DNA of 34,965 bases, taken from Nitrospiria bacterium (GTDB lineage: Bacteria; Nitrospirota; RBG-16-64-22). Positions 16,487 through 24,705 of the stretch are shown in pieces; the first letter of the stretch is position 1; every line of letters starts with the position of its first letter. The notes beneath the pieces are model-generated. The model saw only the letters and a list, made by a program, of their open reading frames with translations. It was not told the DNA's origin and ran no database searches. The stretch is from NCBI GenBank assembly GCA_919903025.1, contig CAKKSE010000148.1, positions 1-34,965 of the forward strand, written 5' to 3'. The position numbers and the translations under genes were made by a program.

Positions 16487-16941
16487 TACCGTCCGATCTC
16501 CAGCGCCTTCAGGGCCATCCCCTTGGCGGCGCTCATCGCCGTCACGTTCGCCTCGTACGAGCGGGTCGCGGCGATCATATTCACCATCTCCTCGATGACG
16601 CTCACGTTGGGATACCGCACGATCCCCTTCTCGTCCGCGTCCGGGTGGCCCGGCGAGTAGACCTCGCGCGCGGGGCGGTCGTCCTCGACGATCTCTGAGA
16701 CGCGCACTTCGGAGACTCCTCTTCCCATCGCCGATCCCAGCGCCGCGGCGAAAGGAGCGCCCGCGGGCTGCGGGTTGAAAGCCGGCTGGGCCGTGAAGAC
16801 GACGTCGCGGCGGCGGTACGCCCCCCCTTCCTCCGTCCGGGTCGACTGGGCGTTGGCGAGATTTGACGAGATCGTGTTCATCCGCGTTCGCTGGGCGTCG
16901 AGGCCGGAAGCGGAAATGCTCATGGCGGAAAAAAGGTCCAT
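16486..16941 (-). CDS. flgC: Flagellar basal-body rod protein FlgC
   Basis: FlgC is a proximal rod subunit. It is 151 residues long, with the N-terminal rod motif (SAMSISASGLDAQRTRMNTISSNLANAQSTRT) and the FlgC C-terminal block (YPNVSVIEEMVNMIAATRSYEANVTAMSAAKGM). The spacer region GGAYRRRDVVF is also characteristic. The ATG has GAGG six bases upstream, at the end of flgB, and the genes are three bases apart. Confidence 0.97.
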   Translation of the reverse strand: MDLFSAMSISASGLDAQRTRMNTISSNLANAQSTRTEEGGAYRRRDVVFTAQPAFNPQPAGAPFAAALGSAMGRGVSEVRVSEIVEDDRPAREVYSPGHPDADEKGIVRYPNVSVIEEMVNMIAATRSYEANVTAMSAAKGMALKALEIGR

Positions 16942-16944
16942 CGG

Positions 16945-17352
16945 CTACCTCGTCGTGTCGATGGCCTCGCGGATCCCCTGGAACTTCCTGGCCAGGATCT
17001 GCGCGGCGGCGTTGTATAGGATCGTGTTCTCGGCGAGGGCTTCCATCTCGCGCTCGATGTTCACGGCGTTCAAGTCGTTTCCCGGCGAGGAATCCGGGTT
17101 CGGCTCGATCACGGCGCCCGAGTCTCCCCCCGCCCCGCTCCCGGCCAGGTGACGCGGATGCGTCCGGACCAGGACGCCGGCGCCTTTTCCCATGGCCTCG
17201 GCCAGCGACCGGTCGAACGACACGGCCGACGGAACGAACCCGGGCGTCTCAACGTTCGCCAGGTTTGAGGCCACCACCCGGTGCGCGGCGCTCCGAAGGT
17301 TCAGCGCCTGGGACAGATGGCGGATCGCTGGGTTGTTTCTAATCCAGTCCAT
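16945..17352 (-). CDS. flgB: Flagellar basal-body rod protein FlgB
   Basis: FlgB is a proximal rod subunit and the first gene of the long flagellar operon. The ATG at 17352 has AAGGAG eight bases upstream and gives 135 residues, the usual length. An upstream reading from 17475 lacks family likeness and would begin upstream of the sigma-54 promoter, so it is rejected. The N-terminal motif LSQALNLRSAAHRVVASNLANVETPGF and the C-terminal MEALAENTILYNAAAQILARKFQGIREAI are typical. Confidence 0.96.
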   Translation of the reverse strand: MDWIRNNPAIRHLSQALNLRSAAHRVVASNLANVETPGFVPSAVSFDRSLAEAMGKGAGVLVRTHPRHLAGSGAGGDSGAVIEPNPDSSPGNDLNAVNIEREMEALAENTILYNAAAQILARKFQGIREAIDTTR

Positions 17353-17404
17353 TCCGTTCACTCCTTGTGGAGGAGGTCCGGCATACAGCCTCGAACCCAG
17401 TTTC

Positions 17405-17419
17405 GCAAGAGATGTTCCA
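17405..17419 (-). promoter_or_regulatory. Sigma-54 (-24/-12) promoter of the flgB-flgE operon
   Basis: On the minus strand the sequence TGGAAC-ATCTC-TTGC matches the sigma-54 consensus with one change in the -24 element. The expected start is near 17393, about 40 bases upstream of flgB. The gene just upstream encodes an NtrC-type activator, which is the likely regulator. No clear intrinsic terminator separates that gene from this promoter. Confidence 0.8.
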
Positions 17420-17550
17420 CTTCCCCCCCTGGAGTCGGGGCGACCTCTCATCCCTTGTCTTTCAATGAGATACAAGGAGCCTTCGATGCCCCTCCCCTGA
17501 GAACAATCGCGATGATCGTCCAGGGGTCGGCAAATTCTTCCCGCTCCGCG

Positions 17551-18897
17551 TCAAGGAACCGGATACCCGGCATCCCGGTACTCGCGAATCTTGTTCCGAA
17601 GGGTCCGGAGGGAGATCCCCAGACGGCCGGCCGCGTGCGTCCGGTTCCCGCCCATCTCATCGAGCGTCTTCAGGATAAGGTCCCGCTCCATCTCCCAGAC
17701 GGAATTCCCGGCCTTCCCATGGACCGGCTTTGCCCCCAGCCGGGCGACGCCGTCCGCGGCGAAATGGGCCGGCAGAAGCTCCCTCCCCTCGGCCAGGAGG
17801 ACGGCGCGCTCGACGGCATTCTCGATCTCCCGCACGTTCCCGCGCCAGGACTCCTGGGAAAGAAGAAAAAGGACGTCTTCCTGAACGTGGTCGATCTGCT
17901 TTCCGTGGCGGAGGGCGTGCTTCTTCACGAAGTGGCGGACCAACAGCGGGATGTCCGCCCGCCGCTCCCGAAGGGGAGGAATCTCGATGGGAAAGACGTT
18001 GATCCGATAGAAGAGGTCCTCTCGGAACCGCCCCTCGGCGACCTCGCGCCCGAGGTCCCGGTTCGTCGTGGCGATGACCCGCGCGTCCACCGGCGTCGTC
18101 GCTTGGGCGCCCACGCGGTCGATCTCGGACTCCTGCAGAACGCGCAACAGCTTCGACTGGAGAACGAGCGGCATCTCCCCGATCTCGTCCAGCAGGAGCG
18201 TTCCCCCGTTGGCCCGCTCGAACTTGCCGACGTGGCGGGCCACGGCCCCCGTGAACGCCCCCCGCTCGTGTCCGAACAACTCGCTCTCGAGCAGTCCTTC
18301 CGGGAGCGCCGCGCAGTTGACGGCCACGAACGGCTTTTCCCGGCGGGGCGAATTCTCGTGGATGAAGGCGGCCAGGAGTTCCTTCCCGGTGCCGCTCTCG
18401 CCCGTGATCAGGACCGTGGCGCGGGAGGGCGCGACGTTCTTCGCCCGGGCCAGGATCTTCTGCATTCCAGGGTCCTGCGTCACGAACTCACGCCTGCGGG
18501 ACCGGCCGTTCCCGCCGCCCGGCATCGCGTCCGGCCGGTCTCCTTCCACGGCGCGGCGGACAACCGTGGAGAGCATCTCCCGGGTGAACGGCTTCAACAC
18601 GTAGTCGCGCGCCCCTTCCCGCATCGCCTCCACGGCGTCTTCGATCGTCCCGTACGCCGTCATCATGAGGACGGGCAGGGCCGGGGCCTGCCGCCGGACC
18701 TCGCGGAGAAGCTCCAGGCCGTTCATCCGGGGCATTTTCACGTCCGTAATGAGCAGGGCGAACGGCCGCTCGTGGACTTTCTTGAGGGCGTCCGAGCCCG
18801 AGGAGACCGCCTCGACGTCGTACCCGTCGCGGGACAGGACTTCCGTCAGGGCGGCCCGCATCTCGAATTCGTCGTCCACGACGAGGATCGGATTCAT
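17551..18897 (-). CDS. NtrC-family response regulator, probable flagellar activator (FlgR/FleR type)
   Basis: This is a sigma-54-dependent transcription activator with all three NtrC modules in 448 residues. The receiver domain has acidic residues 8-9, phospho-acceptor Asp52 (LLITDVKMPRMNG) and Lys102. The AAA+ domain has Walker A GESGTGKE (167-174) and the sigma-54 contact loop GAFTGA (213-218). A Fis-type helix-turn-helix sits at the C-terminus (about 422-444, NRTHAAGRLGISLRTLRNKI). It overlaps the kinase gene by four bases and lies 130 bp upstream of the flgB sigma-54 promoter. It therefore probably activates the flgB and fliL operons like FlgR or FleR. That target is inferred from position. 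Confidence 0.93.
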   Translation of the reverse strand: MNPILVVDDEFEMRAALTEVLSRDGYDVEAVSSGSDALKKVHERPFALLITDVKMPRMNGLELLREVRRQAPALPVLMMTAYGTIEDAVEAMREGARDYVLKPFTREMLSTVVRRAVEGDRPDAMPGGGNGRSRRREFVTQDPGMQKILARAKNVAPSRATVLITGESGTGKELLAAFIHENSPRREKPFVAVNCAALPEGLLESELFGHERGAFTGAVARHVGKFERANGGTLLLDEIGEMPLVLQSKLLRVLQESEIDRVGAQATTPVDARVIATTNRDLGREVAEGRFREDLFYRINVFPIEIPPLRERRADIPLLVRHFVKKHALRHGKQIDHVQEDVLFLLSQESWRGNVREIENAVERAVLLAEGRELLPAHFAADGVARLGAKPVHGKAGNSVWEMERDLILKTLDEMGGNRTHAAGRLGISLRTLRNKIREYRDAGYPVP

Positions 18898-20288
18898 CGG
18901 TTTGCCTCGGAAAGGCGGGGCGGACGGCTCCCTGCGGGAGGAACGGACGTCTCCCCCCTGGGCAGGAGGAGGGTGAACGTCGCTCCCTTTCCGGGACCCG
19001 CGCTCTCGACGCTGATCGTCCCCCCGTGGGAGTGGATGATGCCGTGGACGATCGCCAGCCCCAGACCGGTCCCCCTCTCCTTCGTCGTGAAGAATGGATG
19101 GAAGACGCGGTCCCTGTGGTCCGGCGCAATCCCCGAGCCGCTGTCCGCGACCGCAATTCCCGCAAAGTCACTGGATGATTCGCCGTTGGCCCCCGGGCCG
19201 CGCGCCAGGGAGACGCGGAGGACGCCCCCGTCCGGCATGGCCTGGACGGAGTTGAGGAACAGGTTCAGGAAGACCTGGCGGAGAAGCTCCGGGTCGGCGT
19301 AGACCCGCTCGTCCCGCGGAACGTCCATCGCCAGCGAGACCCCCTGCGACTGGGCCAGGGGCTGAACGAACTCGAGCGACTCGCTGATGATCGGCGCGAT
19401 CGGGACGGTCGCGAACGCGGGCAAATGGGGCCGGACGAACGCCAGCATGTTCGTGACGATATGCGAAAGGGCCCGGACGCCGTTCACGACGTGATCGACC
19501 AGGTTCCGCGCGCCCGGGCGGTCCTCCAGGTCTTCCCTCAGCATTCCCGCGAAGAGTTCCATGCTCGCGAGTGGATTGCGAATCTCGTGGGCAAGCTGCG
19601 CGACCATCTCCCCCATCGCGGCGATTCTCTGCTGGCGCTCCGCCTGATCCTCCAGGCGCCTGAGATGCGTCACGTCCTGGACGAGGACGACGGCCCCGGG
19701 GCTCTCCCGGCGAGAGAGCGATCGACCGTCTTCCCGAAATCCCCCCTCCCCCCCCTTTGTCAAAGGGGGGATGGGGGGATTTTCAGCCCGGACCGATGCG
19801 CCCCCTTCCAACCTTGAGAGCGTCACTTGCAGCGTCCGCTCCTCGCTTTGTCCCCCGCCCACGGTGCACTCAATCGAAACCGGTCCGTCCGCCGCGGCGG
19901 ACGCGGACGGATAGAACCGGTCCCAGACCGCGATGCCGAGGGCCTCGTCGATCGAAAGGCCCGCCGCTCCACGCCCCGCGCCGAGAATCCGTTCGGCCGC
20001 CTGGTTGACCGTGACGATCCGGCCGGACGCGTCCGTCGAGATGACGCCCGTCGCCAGCGAGTTGAGGAGGCGGGAGAGGTAGGCCCGCATCGCCTTGTTC
20101 TCAGTGAGCGACTGCTCGAGCGCGTCCCGCGAAACGGCCAGCTCCTGGCGAAGCTCGCGGACCCGTTCCTCCAGCCCCTGGTAGTTGTGGGCGAGGCGTT
20201 CGGACGCCTCCGTAAAGAACCGAAACGCGTCGTTCAGGAGATGGATCCTCTCCGCCCCGGGTTGTCTTCCCGCCAGTCTTTCGCTCAT
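18894..20288 (-). CDS. Soluble PAS-domain histidine kinase (FlgS/FleS type)
   Basis: The partner kinase of the downstream regulator, 464 residues, has no membrane helix and so should be cytoplasmic. The order is an N-terminal coiled coil (about 25-70), a PAS domain (about 72-165, LLNSLATGVISTDASGRIVTVNQAAERILG), and a HisKA dimerisation helix with His234 (AHEIRNPLASME). An HATPase domain with N, G1 and G2 boxes (FLNSVQAM, VADSGSGIAPDHRDRVFHPFFTTK, GTGLGLAIVHGIIHSHGG) completes it. Residues about 170-184 (PPIPPLTKGGEGGF) come from an in-frame REP-like palindrome in the linker before the kinase core. Start and stop overlap the neighbours by four bases each. Soluble PAS kinases of this type control flagellar genes in Campylobacter (FlgS) and Pseudomonas (FleS). 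Confidence 0.92.
   Translation of the reverse strand: MSERLAGRQPGAERIHLLNDAFRFFTEASERLAHNYQGLEERVRELRQELAVSRDALEQSLTENKAMRAYLSRLLNSLATGVISTDASGRIVTVNQAAERILGAGRGAAGLSIDEALGIAVWDRFYPSASAAADGPVSIECTVGGGQSEERTLQVTLSRLEGGASVRAENPPIPPLTKGGEGGFREDGRSLSRRESPGAVVLVQDVTHLRRLEDQAERQQRIAAMGEMVAQLAHEIRNPLASMELFAGMLREDLEDRPGARNLVDHVVNGVRALSHIVTNMLAFVRPHLPAFATVPIAPIISESLEFVQPLAQSQGVSLAMDVPRDERVYADPELLRQVFLNLFLNSVQAMPDGGVLRVSLARGPGANGESSSDFAGIAVADSGSGIAPDHRDRVFHPFFTTKERGTGLGLAIVHGIIHSHGGTISVESAGPGKGATFTLLLPRGETSVPPAGSRPPRLSEANR
19732..19786. repeat. REP-like palindrome inserted in the histidine kinase gene
   Basis: A copy of the window's C/G-rich palindrome (AATCCCCCCTCCCCCCCCTTTG / CAAAGGGGGGATGGGGGGATT) lies inside the kinase coding sequence and is translated without breaking the frame. 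Confidence 0.8.
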
Positions 20289-22462
20289 CTTCCTTCCCCT
20301 GGTCCCGAACCCGCTTTTTCTCCGAACCCCAGCTCCCTGGCCCTGTCGATCAGCGCCGCCTCCGCGCGCCGCGACTGCGCGAGCCTTCCCCAGAGATCGG
20401 CCGGCCCGGCCCCGGCGGGATGAGCGAGACCGTCCCAGATCTTCATCGCCCTCGCCCGATCTCCCGTTCGCTCATAGCACCGGGCAATGTCGAACTGCGT
20501 TCGCCGAACGGTCTCCAGCGGAAGCGGCGTCTTCCTGGCGGCTTCGTACGCTTCGCGGGCCATCTCGCACTTCCCCGCCTTGGACCAGATGTCCCCCAGA
20601 GTCACGGCCTGTTCGGCCCCCCACCCGGCCAGGTCTTTTCTCCCCGCGGTCTTCGCGATCGCCTCCGCCATCAGCCGGCCGGCCCTTTCCGTCTCTCCGA
20701 CCGTGTCGAAAAAGAGCGCGGCTTGGGCGAGGCGGACCGGATCTGCGCGGACGGACGGATCGTTCTTCAAGATGAGGGAATAGACAGCCGCCGCTTCGCG
20801 GAAAGCCTCCCCAGCCTCCGTTTTCCTCCCGGCCAGGAAGAGCGCGTCGCCGGTCCATTTGAGCGACTTGGCCGCGCCCTCCGTCGCCGGAAAAGGCCGG
20901 GCGATCCCCCGGAATATCCTCGCTCCCTCATCGGTCTTGCCCAGGGCCAGAGCCGACTCGACCAGCGCCAGTGAGATCTCGGTGCGCTCGTCGCGCGTCA
21001 GCTCGGCCCGCCCTGCGAGGGCCTTCGCCCACGCGTGGGCGTTCTCGACGCGCCCGGCCTCACGGTACGCGCGGGAAACGATGAGCGCCGTCGCCGTGCC
21101 GGTCTTGGAAGGCGGTCCGATCCGCTCATCGATCACGCGCACGGCCTCGGCCGCGTCCCCGCGTCCGCGGAGGAAAGAGACCCATCGTGGAACGAGCCGT
21201 TCGAGGCCCTTGCGCGCGGCGGCGTGACTGCCGCCAATCTCTTCATGGAGGAGGAGCGCATCATAGATTTCGGCCGCTTCCTTGTGCGCGCCCTGCGTCT
21301 CCTTCTCGCCCGCCAGTTTGAGCCCGGCCTCGACTGTCACCCGGCTCGGCTTTTCCTTCGTAAGGTCTTTGACGAAGAATCTCTCCTTCAAGGCTTCGGC
21401 CGAGAGAGGCTCTCTGGGAGCGTTGCGGCCGTGGACGGTGGCGAGGCCGAGCCTGGCGAGCTTGCCGGCATACCCGTCCGGATCGAGCTTGAGCGCGTCA
21501 TGGTAGAGCCGCTCCGCCTTGACGTCCTTCCCCAGCTCGGTCTCCAGGTCGCCCAGCCGGACCATGCCAAGGAGGGCGAGCGGGTCGCGCGGATGGATAT
21601 TGATGAGCAAAAGGTAGAGATTGCGGCCCTCGCCAAAGGCGCGGCTGACAAACGACGCTTCGGCCGCCCGAAAGAGGAGGACGGGGAATCTCCTGGCCTC
21701 CCCCGGCCAGTCCGACAACAGCTTGGCGTAGACGCGCCGCGCCTCGCCGAAACGCCCGTCGGCCATCAGGCACTCCGCCATTCCGAAGAGGCCGGCCGCC
21801 ACGACGCTCGGATCGCGGCCGGTCTTGTGCGCCGACTCGAAAACGGCGTGAGCCAGGTCCGACCGCCCCTGCCTGAGAAGGAGGAACCCTTTCAGGAGCT
21901 TCGACCGGCCCGCGGACGGACTCTGGGGGAACTCGGCGGAGACGCGATCTAGCGCCCCGACCGCCTCGACATTGAAATCAAGGGTCGCATAGATTCCTCC
22001 GATCTGCTCGAGTGCCAGCGCCGTCAGGTCGTCCGGGGGAAGCTTGTTGACAACGTCGCGGAGATCGGCCAGCGCTTCGTTAAAAGCCTTCTTGTCGGCC
22101 GCACCCAGACCTGCGTAGGCGGTCCCCCGGATGAAGAGGGCCGTTCTCCTGGCCGGGCCTGCCAAGCCTCCCGACTGCTCGAAGACGCCAACTCGGCCGA
22201 CGGCGAGGGAAAATGAGCCGTCGAGGACAAGACGGCGGGCCTCGTCCAGAATCGGAACGTCCCGCACGGAACTGCTCTCCGGCAGGGCGAACCGCCCGGG
22301 CCGGACCCGCTGAAATACCGGAAGGATGTCGTACCCTTCGAGGATCAGCGGTCTAGTCACGAAGAGGCCGTCCAGGCTCGGCGCGGCCATTCCCGCTTCC
22401 GGCCCGAGGAGGGAAAGCGCGGACAAGAGGAGACCGCTAGCGATCGCGCCGCGAAATCCCAC
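20285..22462 (-). CDS. Large exported tetratricopeptide-repeat protein
   Basis: The 725-residue product begins with a signal sequence (hydrophobic residues 7-25, AGMAA before the probable cleavage). The rest is almost all helix pairs. TPR-like units are visible in several places, for example GRSKLLKGFLLLRQGRSDLAHAVFESAHKTGRD, FGEARRVYAKLLSDWPGEARRF, LGKDVKAERLYHDALKLDPDGYAGKLARLGLATVHGR, and near the C-terminus KCEMAREAYEAARKTPLPLETVRRTQFDIARCYERTGDRARAMKIWDGL. It should be periplasmic or outer-membrane attached and act as a protein-binding scaffold. The GTG start has GGAG seven bases upstream and overlaps the preceding small gene by 26 bases; the end overlaps the kinase by four. No specific family is recognised. 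The tight coupling to a flagellar kinase/regulator pair suggests a role in flagellar assembly or its sensing, but this is inference. Confidence 0.85.
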   Translation of the reverse strand: MGFRGAIASGLLLSALSLLGPEAGMAAPSLDGLFVTRPLILEGYDILPVFQRVRPGRFALPESSSVRDVPILDEARRLVLDGSFSLAVGRVGVFEQSGGLAGPARRTALFIRGTAYAGLGAADKKAFNEALADLRDVVNKLPPDDLTALALEQIGGIYATLDFNVEAVGALDRVSAEFPQSPSAGRSKLLKGFLLLRQGRSDLAHAVFESAHKTGRDPSVVAAGLFGMAECLMADGRFGEARRVYAKLLSDWPGEARRFPVLLFRAAEASFVSRAFGEGRNLYLLLINIHPRDPLALLGMVRLGDLETELGKDVKAERLYHDALKLDPDGYAGKLARLGLATVHGRNAPREPLSAEALKERFFVKDLTKEKPSRVTVEAGLKLAGEKETQGAHKEAAEIYDALLLHEEIGGSHAAARKGLERLVPRWVSFLRGRGDAAEAVRVIDERIGPPSKTGTATALIVSRAYREAGRVENAHAWAKALAGRAELTRDERTEISLALVESALALGKTDEGARIFRGIARPFPATEGAAKSLKWTGDALFLAGRKTEAGEAFREAAAVYSLILKNDPSVRADPVRLAQAALFFDTVGETERAGRLMAEAIAKTAGRKDLAGWGAEQAVTLGDIWSKAGKCEMAREAYEAARKTPLPLETVRRTQFDIARCYERTGDRARAMKIWDGLAHPAGAGPADLWGRLAQSRRAEAALIDRARELGFGEKAGSGPGEGR

Positions 22463-22796
22463 GATTGAGCTCCTCGAGTTGGCGGATGATCTCGTTGTTC
22501 TGCTTGATTATCAACAGTTGGAGCTTCGCTTGGGTCCGCGAGGCGATTGCGATCTGCCGAAAGAGGTCGGACCGGGATGTGGTGAGAACCTCCTCGGCCT
22601 CGGAACCCTTCTCGGCATGTTGCCCCTGTGTCCAAAGTCTGTCGAGTTCCTCCGTGAGGAGGAGGATGGTCTTGTCTGGAACGACGGCAGGCGCCCCCCC
22701 CTTAACGGCCACGGGGCCGGCCCCCCAAGCGGGTGCCCCGCCGAAAAGGAGAAGGACGGCGGCAACTAGATGGAAAGGGCGCGAGCGGATGAGCAA
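22437..22796 (-). CDS. Small exported protein of unknown function
   Basis: The 119-residue product has an N-terminal signal sequence (residues 9-25, VAAVLLLFGGAPAWGA) and a mature part that is largely helical and charged (LLLTEELDRLWTQGQHAEKG, then LQLLIIKQNNEIIRQLEELN, a short coiled coil). It starts with TTG but has an excellent GGAGG site seven bases upstream. It is the first gene of a four-gene overlapping unit: small exported protein, TPR protein, kinase, regulator. I do not recognise a family. The C-terminal coiled coil suggests that it oligomerises or binds the TPR protein. Confidence 0.75.
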   Translation of the reverse strand: MLIRSRPFHLVAAVLLLFGGAPAWGAGPVAVKGGAPAVVPDKTILLLTEELDRLWTQGQHAEKGSEAEEVLTTSRSDLFRQIAIASRTQAKLQLLIIKQNNEIIRQLEELNRGISRRDR

Positions 22797-22988
22797 GAAG
22801 GCACCTCCAGCGTTGGGAACGGAGAAGGACTAAATCAAGACTTATGCCGGGATATTGCAGGGACGACGAATGAAAGGAAGGATCGAAAAGTCAGTTACTT
22901 ATGAGGATACGAGCGTTGCAGGGCTGATGTTGGAAGTGGGCGCCGCGTCAGGAATATGACTACCGCGCGAAACAACTGGCGGACGCTC

Positions 22989-24401
22989 TCATACTTCCGT
23001 GCCCGTCGTCTGCCTGGCGTTCGATTCGGATTGAAGGTTCCGCCGCTTCATCTTCTCTACGAGCGTCGTCCGGTTCAGGCGCAGATACTGGGCGGCCTTG
23101 TTCTTGATCCCGGCCGCCTTCTCCATCGCCTGAACGATCAGACGGTTCTCGAAATCCTCCACGAGCTTTTCAAAATCGACTCCCTCGTCCGGAATCGATA
23201 CGAAAGGAACGCCCTGGTCGCGGCGCCGGCCCAGGATCTTGTCCGGCAGGTCCTCGACGCCGATGACGCCCTCGCCCTTGAGAATGACGAGGCGCTCGAC
23301 CAGGTTCTCCAGCTCCCGGACGTTCCCGGGCCAGTCGTACATCTTGAGCACCTGCATCGCCTCCGGCGCGATGCCGCTTACCGAGCGCCGCTTGTCGGCC
23401 GACAGCCGCTTCAGGAAATGGTCGAGCAGGAGGGGGATGTCCTCGCGGCGCCGGCGCATGGGCGGAAGCGTGACGGGGATGACGTTCAGCCGGTAGAAGA
23501 GGTCCTCGCGGAAGCGGCGCTGTTCGACCGCCTCCTCGAGATTCTTGTTCGTCGCCGAGATGACGCGCACGTCGACCCGGATCGACCGCGTCCCGCCCAC
23601 GCGCTCGAACTCCCTCTCCTGAAGGACGCGCAACAGCTTCACCTGGAGGTTCGGGCTCATGTCGCCGACTTCGTCGAGGAAGATGGTCCCGCCGTGGGCA
23701 AGCTCGAAGCGGCCCATTCGCATGGCGTGGGCGCCCGTGAAGGCCCCCTTCTCATGCCCGAAGAGCTCGCTCTCCAGAAGGTCTTCGGGGATCGCGCCGC
23801 AGTTCACGGGGATGAGCGGACGGTCCCGCCGCGGGGAATTGAAGTGGATCGTGCGGGCCACGAGCTCCTTTCCCGTCCCCGACTCCCCGTAGATGATGAT
23901 CGTGCTGTCGCTGTCGGCGACCCGTTCGATCATCCGGTAGACCTTCTGCATCTCGTCGCTGTCGCCGATCAGGTTCTCGAACCGGTACTTGCGCCTGAGC
24001 TGGCGCTTGAGCGAGCGGTTCTCAATCTGGAGTTGACGGAATTCGATGGCCCGCTGGACGGTCAGCACGACCTCGTCCACCTTGAAGGGCTTGGTGAGGT
24101 ATTCGAACGCGCCGGCCTTGACGGCCCTGACAGCCGTCTCGATCGTCCCGAACCCGGTCAGGACGATTCCGACGATGTCGGGATTGATGTCCCGAACCGC
24201 CTCCAGGACCTCGATCCCGTCCTGGTTGGGCATCCGGAGATCGGTGAGGAGAATGTCGAAGGGCGATTCCCGGGCGGCCGCGATGGCGGCCTCACCGCCG
24301 TCCGCGGTGACGACTTCGTACTGGTTGCGTTCGAGGATCTCTTGAAGAACCTCGCGGGAATGGGGATCGTCGTCAACGACGAGAGCGCGATGCCGGTTCA
24401 T
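22989..24401 (-). CDS. NtrC-family sigma-54-dependent response regulator
   Basis: This second receiver-type sigma-54 activator (470 residues) has phospho-acceptor Asp54 (LLTDLRMPNQDG) and Lys104 in the receiver domain. The AAA+ domain has Walker A GESGTGKE (172-179) and GAFTGA (219-224) with full downstream motifs (GGTIFLDEVGDMSPNLQVKLLRVLQE). The C-terminal DNA-binding domain is of Fis type (KNKAAQYLRLNRTTLVEKMKRRNL). No cognate kinase is adjacent. The HTH with LRLNRTTLVEKMK is like that of FleQ/FlrC and AtoC types, so it may be a second flagellar regulator or may have other targets. It has its own sigma-70 promoter and an ATG with GGAGG eight bases upstream. Confidence 0.93.
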   Translation of the reverse strand: MNRHRALVVDDDPHSREVLQEILERNQYEVVTADGGEAAIAAARESPFDILLTDLRMPNQDGIEVLEAVRDINPDIVGIVLTGFGTIETAVRAVKAGAFEYLTKPFKVDEVVLTVQRAIEFRQLQIENRSLKRQLRRKYRFENLIGDSDEMQKVYRMIERVADSDSTIIIYGESGTGKELVARTIHFNSPRRDRPLIPVNCGAIPEDLLESELFGHEKGAFTGAHAMRMGRFELAHGGTIFLDEVGDMSPNLQVKLLRVLQEREFERVGGTRSIRVDVRVISATNKNLEEAVEQRRFREDLFYRLNVIPVTLPPMRRRREDIPLLLDHFLKRLSADKRRSVSGIAPEAMQVLKMYDWPGNVRELENLVERLVILKGEGVIGVEDLPDKILGRRRDQGVPFVSIPDEGVDFEKLVEDFENRLIVQAMEKAAGIKNKAAQYLRLNRTTLVEKMKRRNLQSESNARQTTGTEV

Positions 24402-24406
24402 GGCGG

Positions 24407-24423
24407 AACCCTCCAGGGTTCTG
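24407..24423 (-). promoter_or_regulatory. Palindrome covering the ribosome site of the sigma-54 response regulator
   Basis: The 16-base sequence GAACCCTGGAGGGTTC (minus strand) is a near-perfect palindrome, and the GGAGG ribosome site of the downstream gene is its centre. It could hide the ribosome site in a short hairpin or be an operator. The stem is only five to seven base pairs, so the evidence is modest. Confidence 0.35.
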
Positions 24424-24455
24424 ACACACCATCATGGTCGAGTCAATTCTTTGAC

Positions 24456-24484
24456 ATTATAAGAAACTTCCAGGGACTTTTCAA
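24456..24484 (-). promoter_or_regulatory. Sigma-70-type promoter of the response regulator gene
   Basis: On the minus strand TTGAAA (24479-24484) and TATAAT (24456-24461) are separated by exactly 17 bases. The predicted start is near 24449, leaving a leader of about 48 bases. Such a match in a GC-rich genome is unlikely by chance. Confidence 0.85.
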
Positions 24485-24575
24485 GAAATTGTTGGGTGGA
24501 AATTGTTGGAGGAGGGTTCCTCGCTTTCAAGAAATTGGATCTCGTCCTTCGAACAGTGGAGGATTTGTCGGAAGA

Positions 24576-24622
24576 CTCCCCTCCACCTTGATGGGGGAGG
24601 GTGCGGGGTGGGGGTGAGAGAC
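24576..24622. repeat. REP-like palindrome
   Basis: One copy of the CCCCTCCACCTTGATGGGGGAGGG hairpin with a GGGTGGGGGTGAGA flank lies between the response regulator promoter and the zinc-ribbon gene. The rest of 24485-24705 holds no gene that I can support. Confidence 0.8.
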
Positions 24623-24705
24623 GAGGAGACAGAACGACACTTACGCATAAGCCCATCCTTGGGCCAAAGGGCGCTCGCCGGACAGAATTCCTGGAGGGCG
24701 GGTCG

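Noticed and set aside
17353-17475. N-terminal extension of flgB
   Set aside because: The extension would begin upstream of the sigma-54 promoter, has no family likeness, and the internal ATG has an ideal AAGGAG site.
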